In this document: one piece after another, positions 19,156 to 27,919 of the stretch | Numbering within the stretch: the first letter of the stretch is position 1 | How the letters are laid out: the number at the start of each line of letters is the position of its first letter | From: RPQJ01 sp963746325 | Lineage (GTDB): Bacteria; Pseudomonadota; Gammaproteobacteria; Steroidobacterales; Steroidobacteraceae | Assembly (NCBI GenBank): GCA_963746325.1 | Contig: CAVVBC010000005.1 | Location: 890,983-954,982 of the forward strand | Direction: 5' to 3' | Length of the DNA stretch: 64,000 nt | Notes under the pieces: generated by a model | The model's database searches: none | The model's input: only the letters and a program-made list of their open reading frames with translations | Told to the model about the DNA's origin: nothing | Position numbers and translations under genes: made by a program

Positions 19156-20685
19156 TCAGGTTCGCTTCGCCGCAATCAGCTGCAACACTGCTTCGAGTTC
19201 CGCGTCCCGCCCTGCCGCGATGTCCTCGATGCGCGGTTGCACGTGCACGTCGGGCTCGAGCCCAGCGTCGGGCGGTGGCTGCTCGGCGACCGGGAACTGC
19301 CCGATCAGTGGCACGTCGGCTTCGATGCCGGACTTTGGCAGGCGCAGGAAAAAAAACGCGCCGCCAGTGATGCCGCGCTGGTTGCCGCCAGTGGTCTGGC
19401 CAACCAGGATCCCCAGGCGGTGACGCTGCAGTGCGGAGGCAAATTCGAAGGTCGCCGAACTGTTCGCCGCACCGATCAATACCCAGACGCGTCCCGGGTA
19501 GCGAGGCGCCAACGCCTTCACGACGGCGCCCCCGGCGGTGTCGTCGTCATATTTCGTCAGTTGATAGAAGCCATCGCCAAGGTCGGTGGCGGTATCGCCC
19601 CAGTCGTAGAAGCTGGGGTCCCAGGTCTCGAGCATCGGGCGCAAATCCGCTGGGACCTTGCGATAGCGGGTCTTGCGCACGACCGGCTCGGCGGGCAGGT
19701 GCCGTTCGCTCAGGTGCGCCAGGATGCGGTCACCCACGCTGTCGCCACCCTCGTTGCCGCGCAGGTCGATGACCAGGTCACTTACCCCTCGTGCGGTCAG
19801 CCCGGCGAACAACTGGTCGAGGTAAGCCCCCCACTCGAACTTCGAGTTGTAGAGCGCCCAGGTCGGCATTTCGAGCAAGCCGACGCCCGCCGAAATCTCC
19901 CGGTAAGTCCACGGGTTCGTGTCGCTTTCCGGCGCGCCGTCGACGGCGACCCGCCGATCGGCCGTCATCGCCGGCACGTGCAGCAGCTGTGTCGTGGCGC
20001 CGGGTGCAGGGCGTACCTGCAGCGTGAACGGCCGGTTGTCGTCGCGCGGAAACACCAGTGGAAAAAACACGTCGAACGCCTCGTAGCGACCGTGGCCCTG
20101 CACCTCGAGGTTGCTGACGCGCTTGGCGTCGTTGCCGCCGTCGGCCCGGGAGTAGGGGAGCAGCGCCGCGAGAATCTGCGCGACCGGGCGACCGTCGATG
20201 GCCAGCACCTCGGTGCCGCGCTGCAATCCGGGCACGTCGGCGTAACTGCGCGTGATCACCATGCGTCCGTCGAGCCAGCGGAATTCGAAGGGAATCCGAG
20301 GCCGCTCGAGCAGTGCCTGCTTGACCGCGTCGTCCTGATTGAAAAAATTGGGGTAGGTGTGGCCGCACTGGACGTACGAAGTGAGCCGCGCAATGGCCAG
20401 GTAGGCCTCCGCCAGGGTTCTGTCCCGGGCGAATTCCTTGTCCAGCCCGGCGAACGCCGCATCGACCTGTTCGCGGGTCCGGTAACGATACAACCCCGGA
20501 TGCAGCTGCTGGTAAGCCCGCCGCAGGACCGCTGCGTCTGCTTGCAGATCGGCCGCTGCGATAAGCTGGGTCCGGACGGGTTCAGGCGCAGGCGCCGCCG
20601 GCGCGAGCCCCGCGGCACCTGCAGCGACGAGTACCGCCGCAGTTGCGGCGACCGCCCGCAGGGGGTGCCAGGGTCTTGTTTTCAT
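19156..20685 (-). CDS. S41 family C-terminal processing-type peptidase
   Basis: A 509-residue exported protein from MKTRPWHPLRAV (preceded by GGAAG); a longer in-frame start at 20841 would overlap the divergent gene. The signal peptide ends at about GLAPAAPAP. Domain order is an N-terminal helical region, a PDZ-like segment (YADVPGLQRGTEVLAIDGRP), then the S41 core with DLVIDLRGNEGGDSVGDRIL and the putative nucleophile in IGAANSSATFEFASAL. Members hydrolyse peptide bonds in the periplasm using Ser-Lys pairs. It is divergent from the WS/DGAT gene with 94 bases between starts. Confidence 0.8.
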   Translation of the reverse strand: MKTRPWHPLRAVAATAAVLVAAGAAGLAPAAPAPEPVRTQLIAAADLQADAAVLRRAYQQLHPGLYRYRTREQVDAAFAGLDKEFARDRTLAEAYLAIARLTSYVQCGHTYPNFFNQDDAVKQALLERPRIPFEFRWLDGRMVITRSYADVPGLQRGTEVLAIDGRPVAQILAALLPYSRADGGNDAKRVSNLEVQGHGRYEAFDVFFPLVFPRDDNRPFTLQVRPAPGATTQLLHVPAMTADRRVAVDGAPESDTNPWTYREISAGVGLLEMPTWALYNSKFEWGAYLDQLFAGLTARGVSDLVIDLRGNEGGDSVGDRILAHLSERHLPAEPVVRKTRYRKVPADLRPMLETWDPSFYDWGDTATDLGDGFYQLTKYDDDTAGGAVVKALAPRYPGRVWVLIGAANSSATFEFASALQRHRLGILVGQTTGGNQRGITGGAFFFLRLPKSGIEADVPLIGQFPVAEQPPPDAGLEPDVHVQPRIEDIAAGRDAELEAVLQLIAAKRT

Positions 20686-20779
20686 GAGGACTTCCCTGCC
20701 AGCCACGGCTCTGTCGGAACCGCAGATTGGCTTATCATGGCCGGCCCGGCAACAGCCCACGCCGGGTAGAGGGGCGGCC

Positions 20780-22450
20780 ATGCGACAGCTTTCCGGTGCG
20801 GATTCGATGTTCCTGCAGTTCGAACGCGGGAACAATTTCATGCATGTCGCGTCGCTCGCGCTCTACGACCCGTCGACGGCCCCCGGCGGCGGCGTGCGGT
20901 TCAAGGACGTGCTGCATCATTTCGCCGCGCGCATCGCGCAGTTCCCGCAGTTCCGCCGCCGGCTGGTCTCGCTGCCGCTCTCGCTCGACCGCCCGTACTG
21001 GATCGAGGCCGCCAGCATCGACGTCGAGTTCCACGTGCGGCACATCGCGCTGCCGCACCCGGGCGACTGGCGCCAGCTGTGCATCCAGGTGGCGCGCCTG
21101 CATTCGCGCCCCCTCGACCGCAGCAAACCGCTGTGGGAAGCGTACGTGATCGAAGGCCTGCAGAACGTCGAAGGGCTGCCCCCGGGCAGCTTCGCGCTCT
21201 ACACCAAGATGCATCATTCGATCGTCGACGGCGAATCCGGCATCGAGATCATGAAGGCGCTGCATTCGCTGACGCCCGACCCGATCGACAGCGAGGCCGA
21301 CGAAGCGGTGAGCCGCGTGTACCACGTCGACCGCGAGCCCACGCTGGTCGAACTGTATTCCCGCGCGCTGGCGCACAACGTGCAGCGGCTGCCGAACTTC
21401 GCTCGGTTCTCGTTCGGCACCGCCCGCAAGGTCGCGGCGCTCGGCGCCGAGGCCATGACCAAGTTCAACAACCTCGGCCAGGCCGGCTTCGTGTCCAACG
21501 TGCGCGCACTGCTGAGCGGCGATCTCAGCACGCTGCTGCCCCGCATGCCGCCGCAGACACGCTTCAGCGGCGACGTCTCCGCGCATCGTGTGTTCGAAGC
21601 GGTCACGCTGCCGCTGTCCGGCTTCCGTGACATCCGCAAGCAGGTGCCCAAGGCCACCATCAACGACCAGTTCCTGTGCGTCGTGGGCGGCGCGCTGCAC
21701 GCCTACCTGTCGTCGAAGAACGAGCTGCCCGACGCCACGATGGTCGCGATGGTGCCGATGTCGTTGCGCGGCACCGAAAAGGGCGGCGACGTGGGCAACC
21801 AGGTGGGCTTCACGCTGATGCCGGTGCATTCCGAAATCGAGGATCCGCTGGAGCGCCTGCGCACGATCTGCGAGGCGGCCCAGACGGCGAAGCGGGTCAC
21901 CAATGCGGTGGGCAAGGAGCTTGCGCGCGACCTGCTCGAGACGCTGCCGAGCATCGTGGCCGACCCGCTGTTGCGCAACGCCAAGCTGCCGCGCCTTTCG
22001 CTGATCGTCTCCAACGTGCGTGGTCCGGACGTGCCGCTGTACATGGCGGGTGCCCGGCTGGTGAATTACGCACCGATCAGCATTGCGCTGGACGGCATGG
22101 GCCTCAACGTGACGGCCTTCAGCTACGCGGGCAACATGTGGCTTTGCGCAGTGTCGTGCCGCGAAATGCTGCCGGATCCATCGTTCTTCGCGGACTGCCT
22201 GCGCAGTTCGTTTGCCAAGATGCAGGAAGCGGCGGCACGTGAAGCGGCGTTCACCGTCGCTGACGCCGCGGCGATCGCGGCACCCACGGACGCCCATGTC
22301 ATCGAAGGCAAAGTGGTGCGCAAGGCCACGCGCCGCCGCGCGACGTCCCAGGCCAAGCCCGCCCCGCGCGCGAAAGGCACGAAAAGCGCGCAGCCAGCCA
22401 GCCGCAAGCGGCGGACGGGCAAGTCGACCGCGCCGGAAACCACGGCCTGA
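20780..22450 (+). CDS. Wax ester synthase/diacylglycerol acyltransferase (WS/DGAT)
   Basis: A 556-residue bifunctional acyltransferase starting MRQLSGADSMFLQFERGNNF; the upstream in-frame ATG at 20684 overlaps the divergent promoter. The condensation-type active site is MHHSIVDGESG (HHxxxDG). Further family blocks are SLRGTEKGGDVGNQVGF and SLIVSNVRGPDVPLYMAGAR. The last 50 residues are Lys/Arg/Ala-rich, an unusual tail. The enzyme esterifies acyl-CoA to fatty alcohols or diacylglycerol to make storage lipid. Presence in a locus rich in acetate and propionate genes fits carbon storage, although no fatty acyl reductase is seen here. Confidence 0.92.
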   Translation: MRQLSGADSMFLQFERGNNFMHVASLALYDPSTAPGGGVRFKDVLHHFAARIAQFPQFRRRLVSLPLSLDRPYWIEAASIDVEFHVRHIALPHPGDWRQLCIQVARLHSRPLDRSKPLWEAYVIEGLQNVEGLPPGSFALYTKMHHSIVDGESGIEIMKALHSLTPDPIDSEADEAVSRVYHVDREPTLVELYSRALAHNVQRLPNFARFSFGTARKVAALGAEAMTKFNNLGQAGFVSNVRALLSGDLSTLLPRMPPQTRFSGDVSAHRVFEAVTLPLSGFRDIRKQVPKATINDQFLCVVGGALHAYLSSKNELPDATMVAMVPMSLRGTEKGGDVGNQVGFTLMPVHSEIEDPLERLRTICEAAQTAKRVTNAVGKELARDLLETLPSIVADPLLRNAKLPRLSLIVSNVRGPDVPLYMAGARLVNYAPISIALDGMGLNVTAFSYAGNMWLCAVSCREMLPDPSFFADCLRSSFAKMQEAAAREAAFTVADAAAIAAPTDAHVIEGKVVRKATRRRATSQAKPAPRAKGTKSAQPASRKRRTGKSTAPETTA

Positions 22451-22451
22451 C

Positions 22452-22871
22452 ATGCGCACGCGCGATTGCATGCCGGCCGAACTGCGGGCAGCGCTGACCG
22501 CGGTGTTCGGCGACTCCGTCGACGATGTCGAGCTGCGCGAGCACTCGTGGTTCGCGAAGCTGCACGGTCATGCCACCGCGACCACGCGTCGCAATACGAT
22601 CTACCTGCGCGGCTCGGCCGCCGACTTCTTCGCCCATCCCGAGTTGATGCTGCACGAATACTTCCACGTTTTGCGGCAGTGGAACCGCGGGCGCATGAAC
22701 GTGCTCGGCTACCTGCTGGAGTGGCGCCGGCGCGGCTACTGGAACAACCGGTACGAGCGCCAGGCACGCCGGTTCACCCGGCTGCGGCTCGCTGCCTTCC
22801 GCGCCGCCCTGGCCCGCCCGGGCCAGGTGGCCTGGCCCCGGGGCCAGGCCAGTGACAGGTCAGTGACATGA
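22452..22871 (+). CDS. Small HExxH protein, putative metallopeptidase-like
   Basis: A 139-residue protein starting 2 bases after the WS/DGAT stop. It holds MLHEYFHVLRQW, an HExxH zinc motif, after NTIYLRGSAADFFAHPELML. This resembles DUF4157-like or toxin-type small zinc peptidase domains, but the third ligand is not obvious. The C-terminal 30 residues (from LAAFRAAL) are encoded by two tandem palindromes and may be an unconserved extension. Its stop overlaps the mnmG start (ATGA). Function unknown; could be tied to WS/DGAT by co-transcription. Confidence 0.6.
   Translation: MRTRDCMPAELRAALTAVFGDSVDDVELREHSWFAKLHGHATATTRRNTIYLRGSAADFFAHPELMLHEYFHVLRQWNRGRMNVLGYLLEWRRRGYWNNRYERQARRFTRLRLAAFRAALARPGQVAWPRGQASDRSVT
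22808..22848. repeat. Two tandem GC-rich palindromes
   Basis: CCTGGCCCG-CC-CGGGCCAGG (22808-22827) is followed after three bases by CCTGGCCCC-GGGGCCAGG (22831-22848). Both are perfect dyads with nearly the same arms and a 23-base period. They sit just upstream of mnmG, followed by a CAGTGAC direct repeat (22850-22856 and 22861-22867) that abuts the mnmG ATG. Confidence 0.8.
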
Positions 22872-24796
22872 CGTACGTCGCCGCAGCGTTCGACGTGATC
22901 GTGGTCGGTGGCGGCCATGCCGGTACCGAAGCCGCGCTCGCCGCGGCGCGGCGCGGTGCGCGCACGTTGCTCGTCACGCAAAGTATCGAAGCGCTCGGCC
23001 AGATGAGTTGCAACCCGGCCATCGGCGGCATCGGCAAGGGTCACCTGGTGCGCGAAATCGACGCGCTCGGCGGTGCCATGGCTCGCGCCATCGACCAGGC
23101 CGGCATCCAGTTCCGTACGCTGAACGCGAGCAAAGGTCCGGCGGTGCGCGCCACCCGCGCGCAGGCTGATCGCACGCTCTATCGCAAGGCGATCCGTGCC
23201 ATCGTCGAGAACCAGCCGCACCTGTCGTTGTTCCAGGCCGAGGTCGCCGATTTGGCGCTAGAGCACGGTCGCGTGGCCGGCATCGTCACCGCGGTCGGCC
23301 TCGAGTTCGCGGCGCGTGCCGTCGTGCTCACGGTGGGCACGTTCCTCGGCGGCAAGATCCATGTCGGGCTCGAGCAGTCGCCGGGTGGTCGCGCCGGCGA
23401 TCCGCCCTCGAATCGTCTCGCCGAACGGTTACGGGCGCTGCCGTTGCGCGTCGGACGCCTCAAGACCGGCACGCCCCCGCGCATCGACGGTCGCTCGATC
23501 GACTACACCGGTCTGCTGGTGCAGGCCGGCGATGAGCCGATGCCGGTGTTCTCGTTCCTGGGTCGCCGGTCTGAGCACCCGCGACAGGTGTGTTGCCATA
23601 TCACGGCCACCAACGCGCAGACGCACGAGCTGATCCGCGCCGGCACGGACCGCTCGCCGATGTTCACGGGCGTGATCGAAGGGGTGGGCCCGCGCTACTG
23701 CCCGTCGGTGGAAGACAAGGTCGTGCGCTTTGCCGACAAGGCTTCGCACCAGGTCTTCATCGAGCCCGAGGGCCTCGACACGCACGAGATCTACCCGAAC
23801 GGCATCTCGACCAGCCTGCCGTTCGACGTGCAGCAGGCCTTCGTCCGCAGCATCAAGGGCTTTGAACGCGCGCACATCACGCGGCCCGGCTACGCGATCG
23901 AGTACGACTTCTTCGACCCTCGCGACCTGCACCCGACGCTCGAGACCAAGCACATCCCCGGTTTGTATTTCGCCGGACAGATCAACGGCACCACGGGGTA
24001 TGAAGAGGCCGCGGCGCAGGGTCTGCTCGCAGGCATCAATGCGAGCCTGCAGGTGCAGGAACGCGAGCCCTGGTGGCCGACGCGCGGCGATGCCTACATC
24101 GGCGTCATGGTCGACGACCTGATCACGCGCGGAGCGCCCGAGCCCTACCGCATGTTCACGAGCCGCGCGGAATACCGCCTGACGCTGCGCGAGGACAACG
24201 CCGACCTGCGCCTCACTCCGGCCGGGCGCGAGCTGGGGCTGGTCGACGACGAACGCTGGGACCTGTTCGAGCGCAAGCGCGCGGCGGTCGACCTCGAGCT
24301 GGCACGGCTCAACGACGCCTGGGTGCGTCCCGGCACGCCGCCAGCGACAGCGCTCGAGGCCGTGACCGGCGTAGCGCTGACACGCGAGCAGCGCGGCTTC
24401 GAGCTGCTGCGACGGCCCGAGGTTCCTTACGCCGCGCTCGATGCCGCGCTCGGCGGCGGCACGGACGACTGGCGCGACGACGAGCGCCTCGCGGTGCAGG
24501 TGCCCCTGCAGGTGGACGTGCAGGCCAAGTACATGGGGTACATCGATCGCCAGCACGACGAGATCGAGCGGCAGCGGCGCAGCGAGGACACCGTGCTGCC
24601 GGAGTCGCTCGACTACGCCCAGGTGCGGGGCCTCTCGCACGAAGTGCGGCAGAAACTGGCGCAGCAGCGGCCGACCACGCTCGGCCAGGCTGCGCGCATT
24701 CCCGGGCTCACGCCTGCGGCGATCTCGATCCTGCTGATCCACCTGAAACGCCGGCACGAGTCGGCCGCACCGACACGGGCGGGCGGCACCGGGTAA
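22868..24796 (+). CDS. mnmG: tRNA uridine 5-carboxymethylaminomethyl modification enzyme MnmG
   Basis: A 642-residue FAD enzyme (GidA). The Rossmann motif is VVGGGHAGTEAALAAARRGA; the conserved catalytic-region Cys is in MSCNPAIGGIGKGHLVREID; GGRAGDPPSNRLAERLR and the C-terminal tRNA-binding domain (PGLTPAAISILLIHLKRR) complete it. It works with MnmE using glycine, NADH and methylene-THF. In many gammaproteobacteria mnmG lies next to rsmG and parAB; here about 30 kb separates them. The ATG overlaps the upstream stop. Confidence 0.97.
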   Translation: MTYVAAAFDVIVVGGGHAGTEAALAAARRGARTLLVTQSIEALGQMSCNPAIGGIGKGHLVREIDALGGAMARAIDQAGIQFRTLNASKGPAVRATRAQADRTLYRKAIRAIVENQPHLSLFQAEVADLALEHGRVAGIVTAVGLEFAARAVVLTVGTFLGGKIHVGLEQSPGGRAGDPPSNRLAERLRALPLRVGRLKTGTPPRIDGRSIDYTGLLVQAGDEPMPVFSFLGRRSEHPRQVCCHITATNAQTHELIRAGTDRSPMFTGVIEGVGPRYCPSVEDKVVRFADKASHQVFIEPEGLDTHEIYPNGISTSLPFDVQQAFVRSIKGFERAHITRPGYAIEYDFFDPRDLHPTLETKHIPGLYFAGQINGTTGYEEAAAQGLLAGINASLQVQEREPWWPTRGDAYIGVMVDDLITRGAPEPYRMFTSRAEYRLTLREDNADLRLTPAGRELGLVDDERWDLFERKRAAVDLELARLNDAWVRPGTPPATALEAVTGVALTREQRGFELLRRPEVPYAALDAALGGGTDDWRDDERLAVQVPLQVDVQAKYMGYIDRQHDEIERQRRSEDTVLPESLDYAQVRGLSHEVRQKLAQQRPTTLGQAARIPGLTPAAISILLIHLKRRHESAAPTRAGGTG

Positions 24797-24829
24797 GATC
24801 GCGCGCTGTTGCGCACGAGGTCTTTCCGC

Positions 24830-26530
24830 ATGCTGCTGCCGTCGTCGCCCCGCTCCAACGAGCGGTCGTTCCCCACGCATCGTCCGTGGCTTGCCGGCCT
24901 TTGCGTCGCGCTGCTTGCGCTCGCCGGCTGCGGCAAGGGCAGCGACGAGCGCGCAGCCGCCGGCAGCGCGGACCAGGCCGGCAGCCAGTTGCCGTCCGAC
25001 TTCGACCCGAAAGTCCTGCGGCGTGGCAACGGTCCCGAGCCCGACACGCTCGATCCGCAGGTCGCACGCACCGAAGGCGCTTTCCACATCCTGCGCGACG
25101 TATTCGAAGGCCTCACGGCGGTCGGCAGCGACGGCGCGCCGGTACCGGCGGCCGCTGTCTCGTGGACCGTGGCGCCCGACGGCCTGGAGTATCGGTTCAC
25201 GCTGCGCGAGGGTTTGCGCTGGTCGAATGGCGACGTGCTCACCGCCACCGATTTCGTGCGCGGCATGCGCCGGCTGGTCGAGCCTGGAACTGCGTCGCCG
25301 TACGCGCAGATGCTCGATCCGGTAGTCAATGCGGCAGCGATCACGCGTGGCGAGAAGAAGCCCGAGGAACTCGGCGTGAGCGCACCCGACGATCGCACCG
25401 TCGTGATCCAGCTCGCGACTCCGGCGCCCTACCTGCTGGGACTGCTGTCGCAACCGGGGGCCTTCCCGGTGCACGGCCCGTCGCTCGCGGCCAACGGCGC
25501 GGAATATGCGCGACCGGGCAAACTCGTTTCGAACGGCGCTTTCGTGCTGGACGACTGGGTGCTCGGTTCGCACGTCGTCCTGCGCCGCAACCCGCACTAC
25601 TGGAACGACGCGGCCACCCGGCTCGACGCGGTCCATTTCGTGCACATCGCCGACGCCGGCACCGAGCTGCGCCAGTACCGCGCCGGCCAGCTCGATTACA
25701 CCTACGTCGTCCCGGCGCCGCAGTTCCAGTGGATCAAGCAGAACCTGCCCGACGAATTGCACGTCGCACCGCAGCTCAGCGTCTATTACTACGGTTTCAA
25801 CCTGTCGCGCCCGCCATTCAAGGACAACCCCAGACTCCGTCGCGCCCTGTCGCTGGCGATCGATCGCGACAAGCTGACCACGGCGGTGACCGGTGTGGGC
25901 GAGGCGCCCGCCTATGGCTGGATTCCGCACGGGGTCTGGAACTACACGCCGCAGCAGTTTGACTACGCGAGCAAGCCCTACGCCGAAAGGGTCGCGGAGG
26001 CCCGCCGCCTGTATGCGGAAGCGGGGTATTCGGCGGACAAGCCGTTGCAGCTCGAGCTGCGCTACAACTCGGGCGACCAGCACAACCGGCTTGCGGTCGC
26101 GGTTGCGGCCATGTGGAAGGAGGCGCTGGGCGTCGAGACGACGCTCTACGCCGAGGAGTTCCGCGCGCTGCTGCAGAGCATCCAGGCGCGCGAGGACACG
26201 CAGGTCTTCCGCTCCAGCTGGGTCGGCGATTTCAACGATGCCTACACTTTCGCGCAGCTGCTCGAGTCGCGCTTCGGCCTGAACCTGACCGGCTATTCCA
26301 ACCCCCGCTACGACAGCCTGCTGGCCGCTGCGGTACGCCAGGCCGACCCTGCGTTACGGCGGGCTGCCCTCGAGGAGGCGGAGCGGGTGATGCTGGCGGA
26401 CCACCCCGTCCTGCCGCTCTACTTTTACGTCAACAAGCACCTGATCAAGCCGTGGGTGCAGGGGTGGAGCGACAACGTCATGAACGTCGTCTACAGCAAG
26501 GACCTCTACCTGGCGCCGCCGGCCACCTGA
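24830..26530 (+). CDS. Peptide ABC transporter substrate-binding lipoprotein (OppA-like)
   Basis: A 566-residue SBP_bac_5 protein. I chose ATG 24830, preceded by GAGG; a TTG at 24809 is possible. The lipobox is LALAGC near residue 35, then a Gly/Ser-rich linker. Family blocks are RGNGPEPDTLDPQVARTEGA, LREGLRWSNGDVLTATDFV, VLRRNPHYWND and ALSLAIDRDKL. It would deliver oligopeptides to an ABC permease in the inner membrane. No permease or ATPase gene lies nearby, so it is an orphan binding protein or its partners are elsewhere. Confidence 0.9.
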   Translation: MLLPSSPRSNERSFPTHRPWLAGLCVALLALAGCGKGSDERAAAGSADQAGSQLPSDFDPKVLRRGNGPEPDTLDPQVARTEGAFHILRDVFEGLTAVGSDGAPVPAAAVSWTVAPDGLEYRFTLREGLRWSNGDVLTATDFVRGMRRLVEPGTASPYAQMLDPVVNAAAITRGEKKPEELGVSAPDDRTVVIQLATPAPYLLGLLSQPGAFPVHGPSLAANGAEYARPGKLVSNGAFVLDDWVLGSHVVLRRNPHYWNDAATRLDAVHFVHIADAGTELRQYRAGQLDYTYVVPAPQFQWIKQNLPDELHVAPQLSVYYYGFNLSRPPFKDNPRLRRALSLAIDRDKLTTAVTGVGEAPAYGWIPHGVWNYTPQQFDYASKPYAERVAEARRLYAEAGYSADKPLQLELRYNSGDQHNRLAVAVAAMWKEALGVETTLYAEEFRALLQSIQAREDTQVFRSSWVGDFNDAYTFAQLLESRFGLNLTGYSNPRYDSLLAAAVRQADPALRRAALEEAERVMLADHPVLPLYFYVNKHLIKPWVQGWSDNVMNVVYSKDLYLAPPAT

Positions 26531-26627
26531 GGGTTGCGTCACAGATCATGCGCGCGGGGACCGGGGAAGGTTGAGGCGGCGTGCGCCGCTTGCGACGATC
26601 CATCATTGAGAAAAAGATGGAACGCCC

Positions 26628-26918
26628 ATGACCTGGTTCGTCGTCTTCGCCCTTTCTGTTTTCGCTGTCTGGTACTGGCGGCAGTACTCCGTGCAGCAGC
26701 GCGACCTGGAGAGTGCGGCCTCGCCGCAGCGCATGAGCGAGCGCTTCATCGGGCAGGTCGTGATCGTGCCGAAGGGCATAGCCAATGGCGCGGGCCTGGT
26801 CCAGATCGGTCTACAGAAATGGGCGCTGCGCGGCCCCGACGTGCCCGCCGGCGGCTCCGTCCGCATCACGGGCGTCGACGGCCGGGTGCTGATCGTCGAT
26901 CGCATGCCGAGCCGCTGA
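26628..26918 (+). CDS. NfeD-like OB-fold membrane protein
   Basis: A 96-residue protein with one N-terminal transmembrane helix (WFVVFALSVFAVWYW) and an OB-fold domain (RFIGQVVIVPKGIANGAGLV and VPAGGSVRITGVDGRVLIV) typical of the NfeD C-terminal domain. NfeD proteins usually pair with SPFH/stomatin-like proteins in membrane microdomains. No stomatin gene is adjacent, and the protein lacks the serine protease domain of long NfeD. Confidence 0.6.
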   Translation: MTWFVVFALSVFAVWYWRQYSVQQRDLESAASPQRMSERFIGQVVIVPKGIANGAGLVQIGLQKWALRGPDVPAGGSVRITGVDGRVLIVDRMPSR

Positions 26919-26932
26919 AGCGTTTCCAGCTA

Positions 26933-26989
26933 TCAATAAATACTGGTTAGCCGGCCTTCAATAAATGACTTCAAGGTCGGTTCAATAAC
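26933..26989. repeat. Three spaced TCAATAA repeats in an AT-rich gap
   Basis: TCAATAAAT (26933-26941), TCAATAAAT (26958-26966) and TCAATAAC (26982-26989) recur with 24-25 base spacing in the convergent gap between the NfeD-like and SIMPL genes. The AT-richness contrasts with the surroundings. No hairpin with a T-run is present. Confidence 0.5.
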
Positions 26990-27016
26990 ATTAAGTTGAC
27001 AGTATGCTGCGCCTGG

Positions 27017-27754
27017 TCAGGGCAGCTGCAACTCGAATTGCGCGCTGACGTTGGCGCGGAAATTCATCTCGGCTGACTGGTATGACTTTTCTGCAGCGTC
27101 GGCCATCGGCGGCGCCGAGGCCACCATGGCGCGCTCCGCATACATCGGCATCGGCGGCGAGCCATTGTTCGCGCTCAGGCTTTGCACCGGGCCGAGTTTG
27201 ACGCCGGCCGCCCGTGCCAGCGTGTCGGCATTGAGGCGCGCGTCCTGCACCGCTTTCGTCAATGCCTCGCGTTCCAGTTCCTCGCGCCGGGACGAGTCCA
27301 GCCGCGCCCCGCCCACCTGGTTGGCACCCGCCGAGACCGCCCGCTCGAGCAGGCTGCCGAGCCGGTCGAGGTCGTGCAGCTGGACGTCGAGCTGCCGGTT
27401 TACGAGGTACCCGAGCAGCACCTGCTGCTGTGCCTTCTCGTCCCAGCGGTAATCCGGCTGCACCTGCAGGCGGGTCGAGTCGACGTGCTTGGGGTCGATC
27501 TTGAGTTCGCGGGTCAGGGCCAGCAGGCGCTCGACCGCCGCGTTGACCTCGCCCCGGGCCGCTTCCAGGGTGGGCTTGCGTGCCTCGACGCCGATGGTCA
27601 CGTAGGCCATGTCGGGCTGGGCCTTGACCTCGCCGCTGCCCGAGACGCTCACCAGTCGCTGCGGGGCATCCGCGGCTGTGGCCGTCCCGACGCAAAGAAA
27701 CAGTGTTGCCGCAACCAGGGCCAGCGCGCTGAGTGGGCGTGACTTGTGGGTCAT
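27017..27754 (-). CDS. SIMPL domain (DUF541) periplasmic protein
   Basis: A 245-residue exported protein with a signal peptide (LALVAATLFLCVGTATAAD). The mature part, VSVSGSGEVKAQPDMAYVTI and then EARGEVNAAVERL-type sequence, is the SIMPL/DUF541 domain found in periplasmic and outer-membrane-associated proteins such as YggE. Biochemical role is not firmly known; YggE is linked to oxidative stress tolerance. It is monocistronic as far as can be seen, with a divergent gap of 165 bases to the cytochrome gene. Confidence 0.8.
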   Translation of the reverse strand: MTHKSRPLSALALVAATLFLCVGTATAADAPQRLVSVSGSGEVKAQPDMAYVTIGVEARKPTLEAARGEVNAAVERLLALTRELKIDPKHVDSTRLQVQPDYRWDEKAQQQVLLGYLVNRQLDVQLHDLDRLGSLLERAVSAGANQVGGARLDSSRREELEREALTKAVQDARLNADTLARAAGVKLGPVQSLSANNGSPPMPMYAERAMVASAPPMADAAEKSYQSAEMNFRANVSAQFELQLP

Positions 27755-27919
27755 GGAAAGAATCCTCTTGCCGCGTAGGACACGAAGTCTAAGCCACCGA
27801 CGGCCCCGGCCGGGGGGCTCTCCATTCGACTCGCCATACCATTTTTATTAACATGCCCGACCCTTCGGCCGCCCCGGGCAGCCCAAGCCAAAACGAAGAT
27901 GATTCCGCAGGAGTGGTAC

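Noticed and set aside
21029..21036. CCACGTGC inside the WS/DGAT gene as another parS site
   Set aside because: Only one half of the palindrome matches; the other side reads GCGGCA. Further isolated CCACGTG occurrences (for example near 18217 and 62592) fail in the same way.
23429..26083. An 884-codon open frame opposite mnmG and the OppA-like gene
   Set aside because: It spans two genuine genes and their gap, with composition typical of a shadow frame.
26933..26989. CRISPR-like spaced repeats
   Set aside because: Units are only 7-9 bases, there are just three, spacers are AT-rich and there are no cas genes.
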